Program-made: the position numbers and the translations under genes
Shown here: piece by piece, positions 7,447-16,332 of the stretch
Layout: the number at the start of each line of letters is the position of its first letter
How positions within the stretch are numbered: position 1 is the first letter of the stretch
Origin: Aequorivita aquimaris
Lineage (GTDB): Bacteria > Bacteroidota > Bacteroidia > Flavobacteriales > Flavobacteriaceae
Assembly: GCF_001573155.1 (NCBI RefSeq)
Contig: NZ_JRWG01000002.1
Coordinates: 310,001-374,000 of the forward strand
Length of the DNA: 64,000 nucleotides
Direction: 5' to 3'
The notes under the pieces: generated by a model
What the model was told of the DNA's origin: nothing
What the model saw: only the letters and a program-made list of their open reading frames with translations
Databases searched by the model: none

Positions 7447-9297
7447 ATGGGATTAGTCAATGCTAAGGAAGTTGCAAAAGCAATAAACGTCGATAAATTT
7501 GGCTTTCTGGGCACTTTTATGGGCTGGTCATTGATGAAGGTTTTAAACATTACCACCCTCAACAAAATTTACGACAAAAAAAAGCATTTAAAAGATCTCG
7601 ATTTTATCAATGCACTTATTGAGGAGTTTGAAATCAAGTTTGAAATTCCGGAGGAAGACCTGCGAAGAATACCAAAAACAGGAGCTTTTATAACTATTTC
7701 AAACCACCCATTGGGCGGAATTGACGGAATTCTTCTTTTAAAATTACTGCTGGAGCATCGTCCCGATTTCAAAATTGTTGCCAATTTTCTCTTGCATCGT
7801 ATTGAACCACTGAAACCCTATGTAATGCCCGTAAATCCTTTTGAGGAGAGAAAGGATGTAAAATCGAGTATTATCGGTTTTAAATCTGCGCTGAAACATT
7901 TGCAGGAAGGCCACCCCTTGGGAATTTTCCCCGCAGGGGAAGTTTCAACGTACAGAGACGGAAAATTATTGGTTGACAAGCCTTGGGAAGAAGCCGCGAT
8001 GAAATTGGTAAAAAAAGCCGAAATACCCGTGGTGCCTATCTATTTTCACGCTAAGAACAGCAAGCTTTTCTATCATTTGGCCAAAATGAGCGACACCCTG
8101 CGCACTGCCAAATTGCCTTCGGAACTGCTCACGCAGAAAGAGCGCCTGATAAAAGTTAGGATTGGGAACGCTATTTCTATGGAAGACCAAAAAGAACACG
8201 AGGCACTGCCTGTGTTTACCGAATTTCTTCGGAAGAAGACATATATGCTTTCCAATGCATTTCAAAAGAAAAAGTTATTGGACAACATTCCGAAGACCTT
8301 GAAATTCCCGAAACCGCCGAAGAAAATTGCCGGACCCATTCCGCTAAAAGCGATGGAAGCAGAAATAGAAAAGCTTCGGCAGGACGACAAACGTCTCCTT
8401 ATCAGCAAAAATTATGAGGTTTTTTTGGCGCGTGCCAATACCATTCCCTATATACTTCAAGAAATAGGAAGGCTACGTGAAATCACCTTCCGCGAAGTTG
8501 GCGAGGGTACTAATAACAGCACCGATCTCGATAAGTTTGACAGCTACTACCACCATATGTTTTTGTGGGACAACGATGCCCAGAAAATGGCCGGAGCTTA
8601 CCGGATGGGGCTCGGTTCGGAGATTTTTCCGCGCTTTGGGATCAATGGTTTTTATCTGCAGGATCTGTTTCGTTTCGAGCCCGAACTGTATGAAATGATG
8701 AGCAAATCCATCGAGATGGGCCGTGCTTTCATCATAAAGGAATACCAACAGCGACCCATGCCGCTTTTTCTTCTTTGGAAAGGAATTGTCCACACTACCC
8801 TGCGCTATCCCGAACACCGTTATTTAATTGGCGGTGTGAGCATCAGCAACAAGTTTTCGGAATTCTCAAAAAGTTTGATGATAGAGTTTATGAAATCGAA
8901 TTATTACGATCCGTATGTGGCGCAATACATCAACCCAAAGAAGGAATACAAGGTAAAACTGAAAGATGCTGACAAGGATTTCATATTTGACGAAAGCGAG
9001 GCCGACCTCAATAAATTCGATAAAATAATTGACGAAGTGGAGCCGGGAAGCCTCAGGTTGCCGGTACTTATCAAAAAATATATCAAACAGAATGCAAAGG
9101 TTGTGGCCTTTAACGTAGATCCCCTTTTCAACAATGCGGTGGACGGTTTGATGTACATCCGAATAGCAGACTTGCCCGAAAGTACGGTAAAGCCTGTGAT
9201 GGAGGAATTTCAGGCAGAGCTTGAAAAGAAATATTCAGATAAAAATGGCGATGGTGCCGATACGGAAACTTCAAACGAAAAAGTAAATCCTGATTAA
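7447..9297 (+). CDS. olsF: Two-domain acyltransferase (PlsC-like + GNAT-like), OlsF/GlsF type
   Basis: 616-residue fusion of two acyltransferases. The N-terminal domain (about 60-300) is a PlsC-type O-acyltransferase: catalytic NHPLGGID (residues 86-93) and FPAGEVS (161-167). The C-terminal domain (about 310-570) resembles OlsB/hemolysin-type N-acyltransferases (GAYRMGLGSEIF, then FELGR-like SIEMGRAFI). Established knowledge: OlsF proteins of this architecture in Serratia and Flavobacterium make ornithine lipids by doing both acylations, and separate GlsB/GlsA homologues make glycine lipids in Bacteroides. The likely role is therefore synthesis of an amino-acid-containing membrane lipid. The amino acid (ornithine or glycine) is not readable. 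The last 20 residues are hydrophilic. A DUF5995 gene follows. Confidence 0.87.
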   Translation: MGLVNAKEVAKAINVDKFGFLGTFMGWSLMKVLNITTLNKIYDKKKHLKDLDFINALIEEFEIKFEIPEEDLRRIPKTGAFITISNHPLGGIDGILLLKLLLEHRPDFKIVANFLLHRIEPLKPYVMPVNPFEERKDVKSSIIGFKSALKHLQEGHPLGIFPAGEVSTYRDGKLLVDKPWEEAAMKLVKKAEIPVVPIYFHAKNSKLFYHLAKMSDTLRTAKLPSELLTQKERLIKVRIGNAISMEDQKEHEALPVFTEFLRKKTYMLSNAFQKKKLLDNIPKTLKFPKPPKKIAGPIPLKAMEAEIEKLRQDDKRLLISKNYEVFLARANTIPYILQEIGRLREITFREVGEGTNNSTDLDKFDSYYHHMFLWDNDAQKMAGAYRMGLGSEIFPRFGINGFYLQDLFRFEPELYEMMSKSIEMGRAFIIKEYQQRPMPLFLLWKGIVHTTLRYPEHRYLIGGVSISNKFSEFSKSLMIEFMKSNYYDPYVAQYINPKKEYKVKLKDADKDFIFDESEADLNKFDKIIDEVEPGSLRLPVLIKKYIKQNAKVVAFNVDPLFNNAVDGLMYIRIADLPESTVKPVMEEFQAELEKKYSDKNGDGADTETSNEKVNPD

Positions 9298-9319
9298 TCC
9301 ATTATAAAATTTGTTCGAT

Positions 9320-10075
9320 ATGGCTGCAAAAACTATTGATGAGGTTATAGCGCGATTGGACAACATTATCGAATTGGAATGTGCCAATAGTTCCTGTATG
9401 GCCTATTTCCCCATACTTTACAGAAAAGTTACCGTTCGCATCAAAGAGGGGATTCTCAACAATGAATTCGAAAACAACCCGCGCATGGAAAAGCTGGACG
9501 TGCTCTTCGCGAACAGATATATTGAGGCTTACGAATGTTTAGGCAATAATAAACCTTTTACTAAAAGTTGGAAAAAAGCCTTTGAAGCTGCAAAAAAGGG
9601 AAATTTGTTGATTATGCAGCATCTGCTGTTGGGCATCAATGCGCATATCAATCTGGATTTGGGAATTGCCGTTGCAGAAACCGTGGGCGATGATGGCGAG
9701 TTGATGGATTTTGAGAACGATTTCAATAAAATAAATGCTATTCTCGGTTCAATGATCGCAGATGTGGAAGCCAAGATTATTTCGGTATCGCCCTTGTTCG
9801 GTTTGTTGGATAGGTTTGGAAAAGGTCGTGAGGACAAGCTGGTTAGTTTCAGTATAAATGTAGCACGGGACGGCGCATGGCTTTTCGCCAACCAGTATCA
9901 TTTTTCGCACAACAAAAACGAAGAACTAAAAACCCGTGATACTATAATTGCAACGCTTGCCGACAAATTAATCCATCAAAAAAGCTGGGTTTTAAAATAT
10001 TTGGTAAAAACCATTTATTTCTTTGAAAAGAAAGATGTGCCCCAAATTGTAGCAGTACTTAAGCAGGAGAATTAG
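9320..10075 (+). CDS. DUF5995 family protein
   Basis: 251-residue soluble, mostly helical protein of the DUF5995 type. The conserved part is a segment with GINAHINLDLGIAVAE and a helix rich in hydrophobics near LFGLLDRFG. The ATG at 9320 (MAAKTIDEV) is preferred to a TTG at 9311. The gene begins 22 bases after the OlsF-like stop on the same strand, so it is probably co-transcribed. The His/Asn/Asp in HINLDLG could form a polar site, but no catalytic function is established. Nothing visible indicates secretion. Confidence 0.8.
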   Translation: MAAKTIDEVIARLDNIIELECANSSCMAYFPILYRKVTVRIKEGILNNEFENNPRMEKLDVLFANRYIEAYECLGNNKPFTKSWKKAFEAAKKGNLLIMQHLLLGINAHINLDLGIAVAETVGDDGELMDFENDFNKINAILGSMIADVEAKIISVSPLFGLLDRFGKGREDKLVSFSINVARDGAWLFANQYHFSHNKNEELKTRDTIIATLADKLIHQKSWVLKYLVKTIYFFEKKDVPQIVAVLKQEN

Positions 10076-10125
10076 CTGGCCGGGCTCCAAGGAAAATTCA
10101 AAATCTTCTACAATCACATGAACCC

Positions 10126-10554
10126 TTAATTAGAGTTACAATCAATTTTTGCAACCTCCGTATCTAATCCTGATTCGGGATTGTCTCCCGTTACAATTGC
10201 CTTATCGTCTTTAAGCACGATTGTTATTTGGGCTGTATCTTCCATACCTTCTTGCAGGTATCGGTACGTTGCGTTAATGGTTTTATTTTGAATTGTCCCC
10301 TCCAATGTTCCATTACGCTGGTCTTTTAATGCAGGCAGCCAATTGTAATTGCCCGTTACCGAATCGCCCTTTATTTGCAGGTCAAGGTTTAGCACGTCGA
10401 TATTTTCGGCGCTGTCTGGGAAAGAATATTCATTTCTGAAGCATAACTCCTTGGTCGTAACTTCCACATTTTCTGAAGAAATTTCTTCATTTTTTGGATT
10501 TTTGCAACCTATACAAAGCAACATTGCGGCAATTACGGAAAGGGTGATTCTCAT
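10126..10554 (-). CDS. Putative lipoprotein
   Basis: 142 residues with a lipoprotein signal peptide: MRITLSVIAAMLLCIGC, lipobox LCIGC with Cys17 as the lipidation site. The mature part is a beta-rich domain (GDSVTGNYNWLP, GTLEGTIQNKTINATY), a pattern seen in small periplasmic or outer-membrane lipoproteins that sense or bind ligands. The function is not recognised. The ATG at 10554 is chosen because a longer in-frame start at 10665 would place 37 non-signal residues in front and overlap the upstream VOC gene. Confidence 0.8.
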   Translation of the reverse strand: MRITLSVIAAMLLCIGCKNPKNEEISSENVEVTTKELCFRNEYSFPDSAENIDVLNLDLQIKGDSVTGNYNWLPALKDQRNGTLEGTIQNKTINATYRYLQEGMEDTAQITIVLKDDKAIVTGDNPESGLDTEVAKIDCNSN

Positions 10555-10573
10555 AGCTTTATTTTTTAAAATT

Positions 10574-10990
10574 TTACTTTTCTGAAAAAGCGTTATAGCT
10601 TCCAAAGCCCCAAATATTTCCTTCGGGATCTTTGCAGCTGTAACCGCGGCCGCCATAGTCTTCATCCTTAATGTCCATCACTATTTGGGCACCATTCGCT
10701 TTTGCTTTTTGATAATGTTCATCAACATTCTCGATTATAAAATAAGGCGTTTGGGTATTGTAGCCTTTAAGATTTTTGGGAAGGTTCAGCATTTTACCAA
10801 ATGCGGTGTCGGGATTGAATGGATTTATCATTACCAAAGCCTTGCCCAATATTAGCTGTGCGTGAAATATTTTGCCTTTATCGTCTTTATAAACCCCATG
10901 CTCCTTAAATCCAAACGCTTTTTTCAAAAAAGAAACCGCAGCATCGGCATCGCTATAAATTAAATTGGGGATTGCGCCGTAGTTGCTCAT
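10574..10990 (-). CDS. VOC family protein (PhnB/glyoxalase-like)
   Basis: 138 residues with the vicinal oxygen chelate fold, two beta-alpha-beta-beta-beta modules. Motifs: NLIYSDADAAVSFLKKAFGF at the N-terminus, FHAQLILGKALVMI in the first module, YGGRGYSCKDPEGNIWGFGSY at the end. The DPEGN-W ending is typical of the PhnB/glyoxalase-resistance branch. The substrate is unknown. It lies upstream of a small lipoprotein gene on the same strand with a 19-base gap, so they may share a transcript. Confidence 0.85.
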   Translation of the reverse strand: MSNYGAIPNLIYSDADAAVSFLKKAFGFKEHGVYKDDKGKIFHAQLILGKALVMINPFNPDTAFGKMLNLPKNLKGYNTQTPYFIIENVDEHYQKAKANGAQIVMDIKDEDYGGRGYSCKDPEGNIWGFGSYNAFSEK

Positions 10991-11020
10991 TTATCTTTCC
11001 TTTAATGTGATACGACTAAA

Positions 11021-11048
11021 AGGCCTTTGAAAAAAATTCCAAAGGCCT
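11021..11048. terminator. Hairpin terminator between VOC and TM2 genes
   Basis: Nine-base stem AGGCCTTTG / CAAAGGCCT with a 10-base A/T-rich loop. It lies downstream of the TM2 gene (minus strand), where the T-run is short (TTTTAG). On the plus strand it is followed by a longer T-run at 11050-11057. Confidence 0.75.
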
Positions 11049-11055
11049 ATTTTTT

Positions 11056-11382
11056 TTAAAACCATCCTTTTTTACCTACCTGATAGGTTTGGTGAAATTC
11101 CTCATCACTTTTTGTGAGGTAAATAATTCCTTCTATTAAACCGATGATACTGCCTATTCCACAAGTAACAACCGTAATTATTATTTGAATAATGCCTTCC
11201 TGAGTGTATCCCAAAATAAATTTATGAATTCCAAATCCCCCTAAAACGATACCAAGTATCCCCGCCAAAACTTTCTTGTTTTCTTGATTGTATTGAGGTG
11301 AAGGTTGATTCCAGCTTTCGTTAGCGGTATTTCGTGATTGCTGTTGGGTACTGTCATACCCTTGGTTTTGTTGTTCTTCCAT
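11056..11382 (-). CDS. TM2 domain membrane protein
   Basis: 108 residues. An N-terminal Gln/Asn-rich, low-complexity cytoplasmic stretch (1-35) is followed by a TM2 domain: two hydrophobic helices (VLAGILGIVLGGFGIHKFILG and GIIQIIITVVTCGIGSIIGLIEG, in the 38-90 region) joined by a short turn, with the typical GIHKFYLG-like motif. TM2 proteins are common small inner-membrane proteins of unknown function. It stands alone, with a hairpin terminator just downstream. Confidence 0.88.
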   Translation of the reverse strand: MEEQQNQGYDSTQQQSRNTANESWNQPSPQYNQENKKVLAGILGIVLGGFGIHKFILGYTQEGIIQIIITVVTCGIGSIIGLIEGIIYLTKSDEEFHQTYQVGKKGWF

Positions 11383-11427
11383 AATATTAATTAGTTGATT
11401 TTTAACGTGTTTTAAATGTATAAAAAA

Positions 11428-11814
11428 TTATAGAAATGCACTATCAACAGGTTCCCAAAGTTCAATTTTATTTCCATCGGGATCAAGTATCCAGCCGAAT
11501 TTTCCGTAATCATAGGTCTGCATTTCGCCCACAATTGTTACACCTTCTTCTTTTAAAACTTTCAGTAATTCTTCCAAGTTTTCCACCCGGTAGTTAACCA
11601 TAAATTCTTTTTCGCTTGGCGAAAAGTAGTTGGTGTCTGCATTAAATGGGCTCCATTGCGTTGAGCATTTGTTGCCGTTTTCGTCCTGCCACCAAAAAGT
11701 ACAGCCGTAATTATCGGTGTTCAGTCCCAAATGGTTTTTATACCATTCCTTAGTTTTATCGGGATTTTTGGTCTTAAAAAATATGCCGCCAATGCCCGTG
11801 ACTCTTTTTCTCAT
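11428..11814 (-). CDS. VOC family protein (glyoxalase/bleomycin resistance-like)
   Basis: 128 residues with the vicinal oxygen chelate fold. The N-terminal module starts GIGGIFFKTKNPDKTKEWY and the C-terminal module ends GKFGWILDPDGNKIELWEP, the classical DPDGN-x-ELW signature in which the Glu is a usual metal ligand. It differs from the other VOC protein at 10574-10990, so this is not a recent duplication. Substrate unknown. It is separated by five bases from the upstream hydroxyacid dehydrogenase gene and probably shares its transcript. Confidence 0.87.
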   Translation of the reverse strand: MRKRVTGIGGIFFKTKNPDKTKEWYKNHLGLNTDNYGCTFWWQDENGNKCSTQWSPFNADTNYFSPSEKEFMVNYRVENLEELLKVLKEEGVTIVGEMQTYDYGKFGWILDPDGNKIELWEPVDSAFL

Positions 11815-11819
11815 TTATA

Positions 11820-12761
11820 TTATTTTTTGAAATTATCAATTATTTTTTCCGCAATAACCGTTGCCAACTTTTCTTTGCTTTCCACCGTCCAGCCGGCAAT
11901 GTGCGGACTTAAAATTACATTGTCCATCGCGAACAATTCTTTTAAGGAATTAGGAAGATTATCAGAATCGAAAAGCGTTTCAAAAGATAGTTTTTCAAAT
12001 TCCAAAACATCCAATCCCGCGCCGAGGATTTTTCCAGCTTTTAATGCCGAAACCAAATCGGCCGTGACCACACTTTTACCGCGAGCGGTATTTATGAGCC
12101 AAAACGGTTTTGAAAACGAATTGATAAAACCTGAATTTATCATTTTGTCCGTCAACGGCGTCCACGGGGTGTGGAGGCTCAAAACATCTGCGTTCTGTTG
12201 AAGTTTCTGCAATGAAACCTGTTTTGCGTTTTCATCGCCCACATTTTCTTTTATGTCGAAACAGAGCACTTCGCAATCAAAGCCGCGAAGTTTTTTTGCG
12301 AACGCTTTGCCCATATTGCCGTAACCGATGATTCCAACGGTTTTTCCGTCCAGTTCTATCCCGCGGTTGGCTTCACGGTTCCAAAGGCCATTTTTAACTT
12401 CGCTGTCGGCTTTATTTAGGTTGTTGAATAGCGAAAGAAGCATCCCGAGCGCATGTTCGCCCACGGCGTTTCTATTGCCTTCGGGCGCGGCGATTAATTT
12501 AATCCCCAGTTTTTCGGCATATTCGGTATCGATGCTTTCCAGACCGGCGCCCACTCGGGCAATAAATTTCAGGTTTTTGGCTGCATCGAGAAATTGTTTG
12601 TCAATGTTGAAACGGCTTCGTATCACGATTCCTTCGTAATTGGAAATAATTTCCTCTACTTCAGGTTTTGAAGTTTTGTAGTTTTCATCATTTATAAATC
12701 CTGCTTCGGAAAGTTTTTCCAGCAGAAGCGGATGGTTTTTGTCTAAGTGAAGTATTTTCAT
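11820..12761 (-). CDS. D-isomer-specific 2-hydroxyacid dehydrogenase (phosphoglycerate dehydrogenase-like)
   Basis: NAD(P)-dependent 2-hydroxyacid dehydrogenase of 313 residues. The Rossmann motif is GIIGYGNMGKAFA, the substrate Arg is in NTARGKSVV, the catalytic Glu in GLDVLEFE and the catalytic His in LSPHIAGW, so all three catalytic positions are intact. At this length it lacks the C-terminal ACT domain of full SerA enzymes. It may act on 3-phosphoglycerate or another 2-oxoacid; no serC or serB is adjacent. A palindromic repeat lies directly upstream of its start. Confidence 0.9.
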   Translation of the reverse strand: MKILHLDKNHPLLLEKLSEAGFINDENYKTSKPEVEEIISNYEGIVIRSRFNIDKQFLDAAKNLKFIARVGAGLESIDTEYAEKLGIKLIAAPEGNRNAVGEHALGMLLSLFNNLNKADSEVKNGLWNREANRGIELDGKTVGIIGYGNMGKAFAKKLRGFDCEVLCFDIKENVGDENAKQVSLQKLQQNADVLSLHTPWTPLTDKMINSGFINSFSKPFWLINTARGKSVVTADLVSALKAGKILGAGLDVLEFEKLSFETLFDSDNLPNSLKELFAMDNVILSPHIAGWTVESKEKLATVIAEKIIDNFKK

Positions 12762-12769
12762 ATTTTTCT

Positions 12770-12817
12770 ACCACGAATACACGAATTATTAGGGCTAATA
12801 ATTCGTGTATTTGTGGT
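12770..12817. repeat. Intergenic palindrome, CACGAATACACGAAT family, copy 2
   Basis: 22-bp arms (12770-12791 and 12796-12817) separated by GGGC, with one mismatch. The outer 17 bases of the left arm are identical to the arm at 6066-6082. It lies between the hydroxyacid dehydrogenase start and the cupin stop, both minus strand. Confidence 0.92.
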
Positions 12818-12819
12818 TT

Positions 12820-13185
12820 TTAGATTTTAGGATATTCGGAAAAGGTTTTTTCCGAAGTTACATTCCCAGTGTGTTTTGTGGAAAGTTTTTCAAAAAGAAG
12901 CACGTGTACCTCTTCGCCATTCTGCGTTTTTGGGCAATGTTCCACACCTTTTGGAACCACGATCAGTTCACCTTCGGAAACGATTTCAACTTTATCGCGG
13001 AAGTGCATTTCCAAAGTGCCCTTTTGCACAAAAAACAACTCATCTTCTTCTTCGTGCTTGTGCCATACAAATTCGTCCTTCAACTTCGCCAAAAGCACTT
13101 GCATATTGTCCACAACGGCTATTTGGTGCGGGTGCCAATGTTTTTTAAAGGTTGAAAACTTTTCTTCCAGATTGATAGTCTGCAT
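12820..13185 (-). CDS. Cupin domain protein
   Basis: 121-residue single-domain cupin. Motif 1 is VWHKHEEEDELFFVQKGTLEM, with two His and a Glu as likely metal ligands; motif 2 is VVPKGVEHCPKT with the third His. Small cupins of this kind bind a metal and act as sugar isomerases, dioxygenases or mere binding proteins; the sequence does not choose. It starts two bases after the stop of the upstream lipoprotein gene, so the two are probably co-transcribed. Confidence 0.88.
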   Translation of the reverse strand: MQTINLEEKFSTFKKHWHPHQIAVVDNMQVLLAKLKDEFVWHKHEEEDELFFVQKGTLEMHFRDKVEIVSEGELIVVPKGVEHCPKTQNGEEVHVLLFEKLSTKHTGNVTSEKTFSEYPKI

Positions 13186-13187
13186 AA

Positions 13188-13712
13188 CTATTCATGTTGG
13201 TTTGGATTCGCCTGCGGATAGGGAATCATCTCCTTTTGTGTAAGATCGGAAATTTTGTAATAATTCTTTTTTCCGCCGAACCAATATTCCACCACAGCTT
13301 CACTATCCTCCAATTGAAAAGGATTTTTTTTGGACAGTGTATTTTGCGCTTCCTTCATCGGGTCAGAATCCATCACAACATCGCGTTGAGCCTCATTTTT
13401 AAGATAGCCTACAAATTGATTTGGTTCGTTTACATTGCCTTTTGCCTCTAGTTTATGGTTTCTAAAGTAGATATTTTGCACCACAACATCTTGCTGAATA
13501 TTGCTGAAGTTAATATGTATATTGGTGCCTGAGCCGCCGTCCTTTACGCCTGCAACCCAATTTTGGTAGTATGCTTCGGAAATTTTAAAAGGAGGATTTT
13601 GTTCAAAAGACATTTTTGAATCGTCTGTTTTTGCCCCGCCACAATTGGAAAAGCTGAGTAAAAACAAAGACACAGTTAAAAGTGCTACTATTTTTTTTAA
13701 ATTTTTCATCAT
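13188..13712 (-). CDS. Putative lipoprotein, unknown function
   Basis: 174 residues. A lipoprotein signal (basic MMKNLKK, hydrophobic core, then LLSFSNC with Cys25) is followed by a domain that starts FEQNPPFKISEAYYQNWVAGVKDGGSG. Aromatic and beta-rich segments such as GTNIHINFSN suggest a compact beta sandwich. It resembles flavobacterial lipoproteins of unknown role; I do not recognise a named family. Predicted to be anchored in an envelope membrane. It lies upstream of the cupin gene on the same strand. Confidence 0.78.
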   Translation of the reverse strand: MMKNLKKIVALLTVSLFLLSFSNCGGAKTDDSKMSFEQNPPFKISEAYYQNWVAGVKDGGSGTNIHINFSNIQQDVVVQNIYFRNHKLEAKGNVNEPNQFVGYLKNEAQRDVVMDSDPMKEAQNTLSKKNPFQLEDSEAVVEYWFGGKKNYYKISDLTQKEMIPYPQANPNQHE

Positions 13713-13739
13713 TCATTAAAATTACAAATATTCCACAAC

Positions 13740-13773
13740 AAAAAAGCCTTCCGCAAAACGAAAGGCTTTTTTT
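13740..13773 (-). terminator. Terminator of the atp operon
   Basis: Fourteen-base stem (AAAAAAGCCTTCCG against CGAAAGGCTTTTTT, one mismatch) with a five-base loop, placed 19 bases after the atpG stop. It ends in a T-run on the atp strand. Confidence 0.92.
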
Positions 13774-13791
13774 AATTGAAATTTTTATATG

Positions 13792-14667
13792 CTATCCAGC
13801 CAAAGCTTCAGCACCACCAACAATCTCAAGGATTTCATTGGTAATTGCAGCCTGACGTGCTTTGTTGTATTGTAGTTTCAACGCATCGCGAAGTTCAGTC
13901 GCATTGTCTGTTGCTTTGTGCATAGCCGTCATACGTGCGCCGTGCTCACTCGCAACACTGTCGCGAAGGGCTTTGAACAACTGGGTTTTCAAACTCTTTG
14001 GAATCAACGCCTCAACAATTTCTTCTTTTGAAGGTTCAAAAATGTAGAAAGTTTCACTTGTTTTTGCTTCCTGACCTTCAATTGGCTTTGGAGGCAAAAT
14101 TGGCAAAAACTGTTCTGTCATTACAAGTTGCGTTGCAGCATTTTTGAAATGGTTATATACAACAATAATACGGTCGTATTTCCCTTCGGAAAAAAGAAGC
14201 ATCAATTTTTCGGCGATTTCTGAAGTATTCTCAAAAGAAAGTTCGTCAAAAATAGCGTTGTTGTTTTCAATAACGGTCCCGGATTTTTTCAGAATATCAT
14301 TTCCTTTTTTCCCAAGCGTCATAAAATCCACTTGCTTTCCTGCGTATGTATTGGCAGCTAAGTTACGTGCTTCTTTAATTATATTTGAGTTGAAAGCTCC
14401 TGCCAAACCACGGTTACTGGTAATGGCAACCACCAAGACTTTGTTCACTTCGCGCTGTTCTGAATATTTGCTGCCGGTATCGGCATCAAGCGTGGCACTT
14501 AGGTTTTGCAAAAGTTCGGTAAGTTTTTCAGAATAGGGGCGCATTGCCGTAATAGCATCCTGGGCCTTTTTCAACTTTGCGGCAGAAACCATTTTCATGG
14601 CACTGGTAATCTGCATCGTTGAGCTTACGGTTGATATTCTGTTTCTAATTTCCTTTAAGTTAGCCAT
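13792..14667 (-). CDS. atpG: F1 ATP synthase subunit gamma
   Basis: Central rotor stalk of F1. 291 residues, usual length. The N-terminal coiled-coil helix MANLKEIRNRISTVSSTMQITSAMKMVSAAKLKKA and the C-terminal helix with RMTAMHKATDNA and NKARQAAITNEILEIVGGAEAL are both diagnostic and form the asymmetric shaft. It is the last gene of the operon here. In many bacteria atpD and atpC follow; in this window they do not, and a terminator comes instead. The gap to atpA (80 bases) is filled by an imperfect hairpin. Confidence 0.97.
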   Translation of the reverse strand: MANLKEIRNRISTVSSTMQITSAMKMVSAAKLKKAQDAITAMRPYSEKLTELLQNLSATLDADTGSKYSEQREVNKVLVVAITSNRGLAGAFNSNIIKEARNLAANTYAGKQVDFMTLGKKGNDILKKSGTVIENNNAIFDELSFENTSEIAEKLMLLFSEGKYDRIIVVYNHFKNAATQLVMTEQFLPILPPKPIEGQEAKTSETFYIFEPSKEEIVEALIPKSLKTQLFKALRDSVASEHGARMTAMHKATDNATELRDALKLQYNKARQAAITNEILEIVGGAEALAG

Positions 14668-14684
14668 GTTTTTATATTAAGCTA

Positions 14685-14743
14685 CTCTGTGTTCTCTGTG
14701 TCTTTGTGGTAAAAAAAACCACAGAGGCACAGAGGGCACGGAG
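14685..14743. repeat. Imperfect palindrome between atpA and atpG (CTCTGTG/CACAGAG type)
   Basis: Two 26-base arms, 14685-14710 and about 14717-14743, are complementary at about 21 of 26 positions, and the mismatches are all A/G changes. They enclose a poly-A centre. The arms are themselves built from repeated CTCTGTG/TTTGTGG words. It fills most of the atpA-atpG intercistronic space. Confidence 0.85.
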
Positions 14744-14747
14744 ATTT

Positions 14748-16328
14748 TTACTTCTTATACTTTGCTGAAAGATCTGCTGCAACAGATGTCATTACATCTA
14801 TTGCTTCATCTGTAAGTTTACCCGCTTTAAGATCGTTTAGCGTATCTCTGTGCTTTACGTTCAACATTTCTAGGTAATCTCTTTCAAATTCCTTTACTTT
14901 TTCAACAGGCACGTTACGCATCAGGTTTTTGGAACCTGCATAAATAACTGCAATTTGATCTTCTACCGTGTACGGATCGTTTTCAGATTGTTTCAAAATT
15001 TCTACGTTACGCTTTCCTTTTTCGATTACGTTCAAGGTTGCAGCATCAAGATCGGAACCGAATTTTGCGAAGGCTTCCAACTCACGGAAAGCCGCCTGAT
15101 CCAGTTTCAAGGTACCTGCTACCTTTTTCATCGATTTAATCTGTGCGTTACCACCCACACGCGATACCGAAATACCTACGTTAATAGCTGGACGAACCCC
15201 AGCGTTGAACAAATCTCCATCAAGGAAAATCTGCCCGTCGGTAATCGAAATTACGTTTGTTGGGATGTATGCCGAAACGTCACCCGCCTGTGTTTCAATA
15301 ATAGGAAGAGCGGTCAATGATCCACCACCTTTTACCAGGCCTTTCAATGAATCTGGAAGGTCGTTCATTTCCTTTGCAATATCATCATCGGCAATTACCT
15401 TAGCGGCACGCTCCAACAATCTTGAGTGAAGGAAGAAAACGTCTCCAGGGTATGCCTCACGTCCCGGTGGACGACGAAGCAAAAGCGACACTTCACGGTA
15501 AGCAACTGCTTGTTTTGAAAGGTCATCATAAATAATCAACGCTGGGCGACCAGTGTCGCGGAAATATTCACCAATTGCAGCACCTGCGAAAGGAGCATAC
15601 ACCTGCATTGGCGCAGGATCTGATGCGTTTGCGGCAACGATGGTCGTGTAGGCCAAAGCTCCCTTTTCTTCCAAAACCTGCGCGATATTCGCAACGGTTG
15701 AAGCTTTTTGCCCAATGGCTACATAGATACAATATACAGGCTTTCCTGCATCGTAAAATTCTTTTTGGTTTATAATGGTATCGATACAAACTGTAGATTT
15801 ACCAGTTTGACGGTCACCAATTACAAGCTCACGCTGGCCACGGCCCACGGGAATCATTGCATCGATAGACTTAATACCAGTTTGAAGTGGCTCGGTTACC
15901 GGCTGACGATAAATAACCCCCGGCGCTTTACGCTCCAAAGGCATTTCGTAAGTTTCACCAGTGATAGGACCTTTACCGTCGATAGGCTGGCCCAAGGTGT
16001 TTACCACTCGACCTACAATACCTTCACCTACCTTAAGTGAAGCAATACGCTGGGTACGCTTTACGGTTGAACCTTCCTTAATTTCTTTTGAAGGTCCTAA
16101 AAGTACGATACCTACGTTGTCTTCCTCAAGGTTCAATACAATACCTTCAAGACCACTTTCAAAGGCAACCAATTCGCCGTACTGGGCGTTTGAGAGTCCG
16201 TATGCACGAACAATCCCGTCACCCACGGTCAAAACAGTTCCTACTTCATCTAGGGAAGCGTTTGCTTCAAAACCTGTAAGTTGTTGCTTTAATATTGCTG
16301 ATACTTCAGCTGGTTTTACTTCTGCCAT
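14748..16328 (-). CDS. atpA: F1 ATP synthase subunit alpha
   Basis: Non-catalytic nucleotide-binding subunit of the F1 hexamer, 526 residues. The P-loop GDRQTGKST is at residues 171-179, and the alpha/beta signature [14 protein letters not shown] lies in the later half. The N-terminal beta-barrel ([17 protein letters not shown], 28-45) is intact. ATG at 16328 ([10 protein letters not shown]). A 35-base heptad repeat lies directly upstream, between atpH and atpA. Works with subunit beta, whose gene is elsewhere. Confidence 0.98.
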   Translation of the reverse strand: MAEVKPAEVSAILKQQLTGFEANASLDEVGTVLTVGDGIVRAYGLSNAQYGELVAFESGLEGIVLNLEEDNVGIVLLGPSKEIKEGSTVKRTQRIASLKVGEGIVGRVVNTLGQPIDGKGPITGETYEMPLERKAPGVIYRQPVTEPLQTGIKSIDAMIPVGRGQRELVIGDRQTGKSTVCIDTIINQKEFYDAGKPVYCIYVAIGQKASTVANIAQVLEEKGALAYTTIVAANASDPAPMQVYAPFAGAAIGEYFRDTGRPALIIYDDLSKQAVAYREVSLLLRRPPGREAYPGDVFFLHSRLLERAAKVIADDDIAKEMNDLPDSLKGLVKGGGSLTALPIIETQAGDVSAYIPTNVISITDGQIFLDGDLFNAGVRPAINVGISVSRVGGNAQIKSMKKVAGTLKLDQAAFRELEAFAKFGSDLDAATLNVIEKGKRNVEILKQSENDPYTVEDQIAVIYAGSKNLMRNVPVEKVKEFERDYLEMLNVKHRDTLNDLKAGKLTDEAIDVMTSVAADLSAKYKK

Positions 16329-16332
16329 TTTT

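Noticed and set aside
10555-10665. 37-residue extension of the small lipoprotein
   Set aside because: It would overlap the upstream VOC gene and place the signal peptide internally; the lipobox protein starts at 10554.
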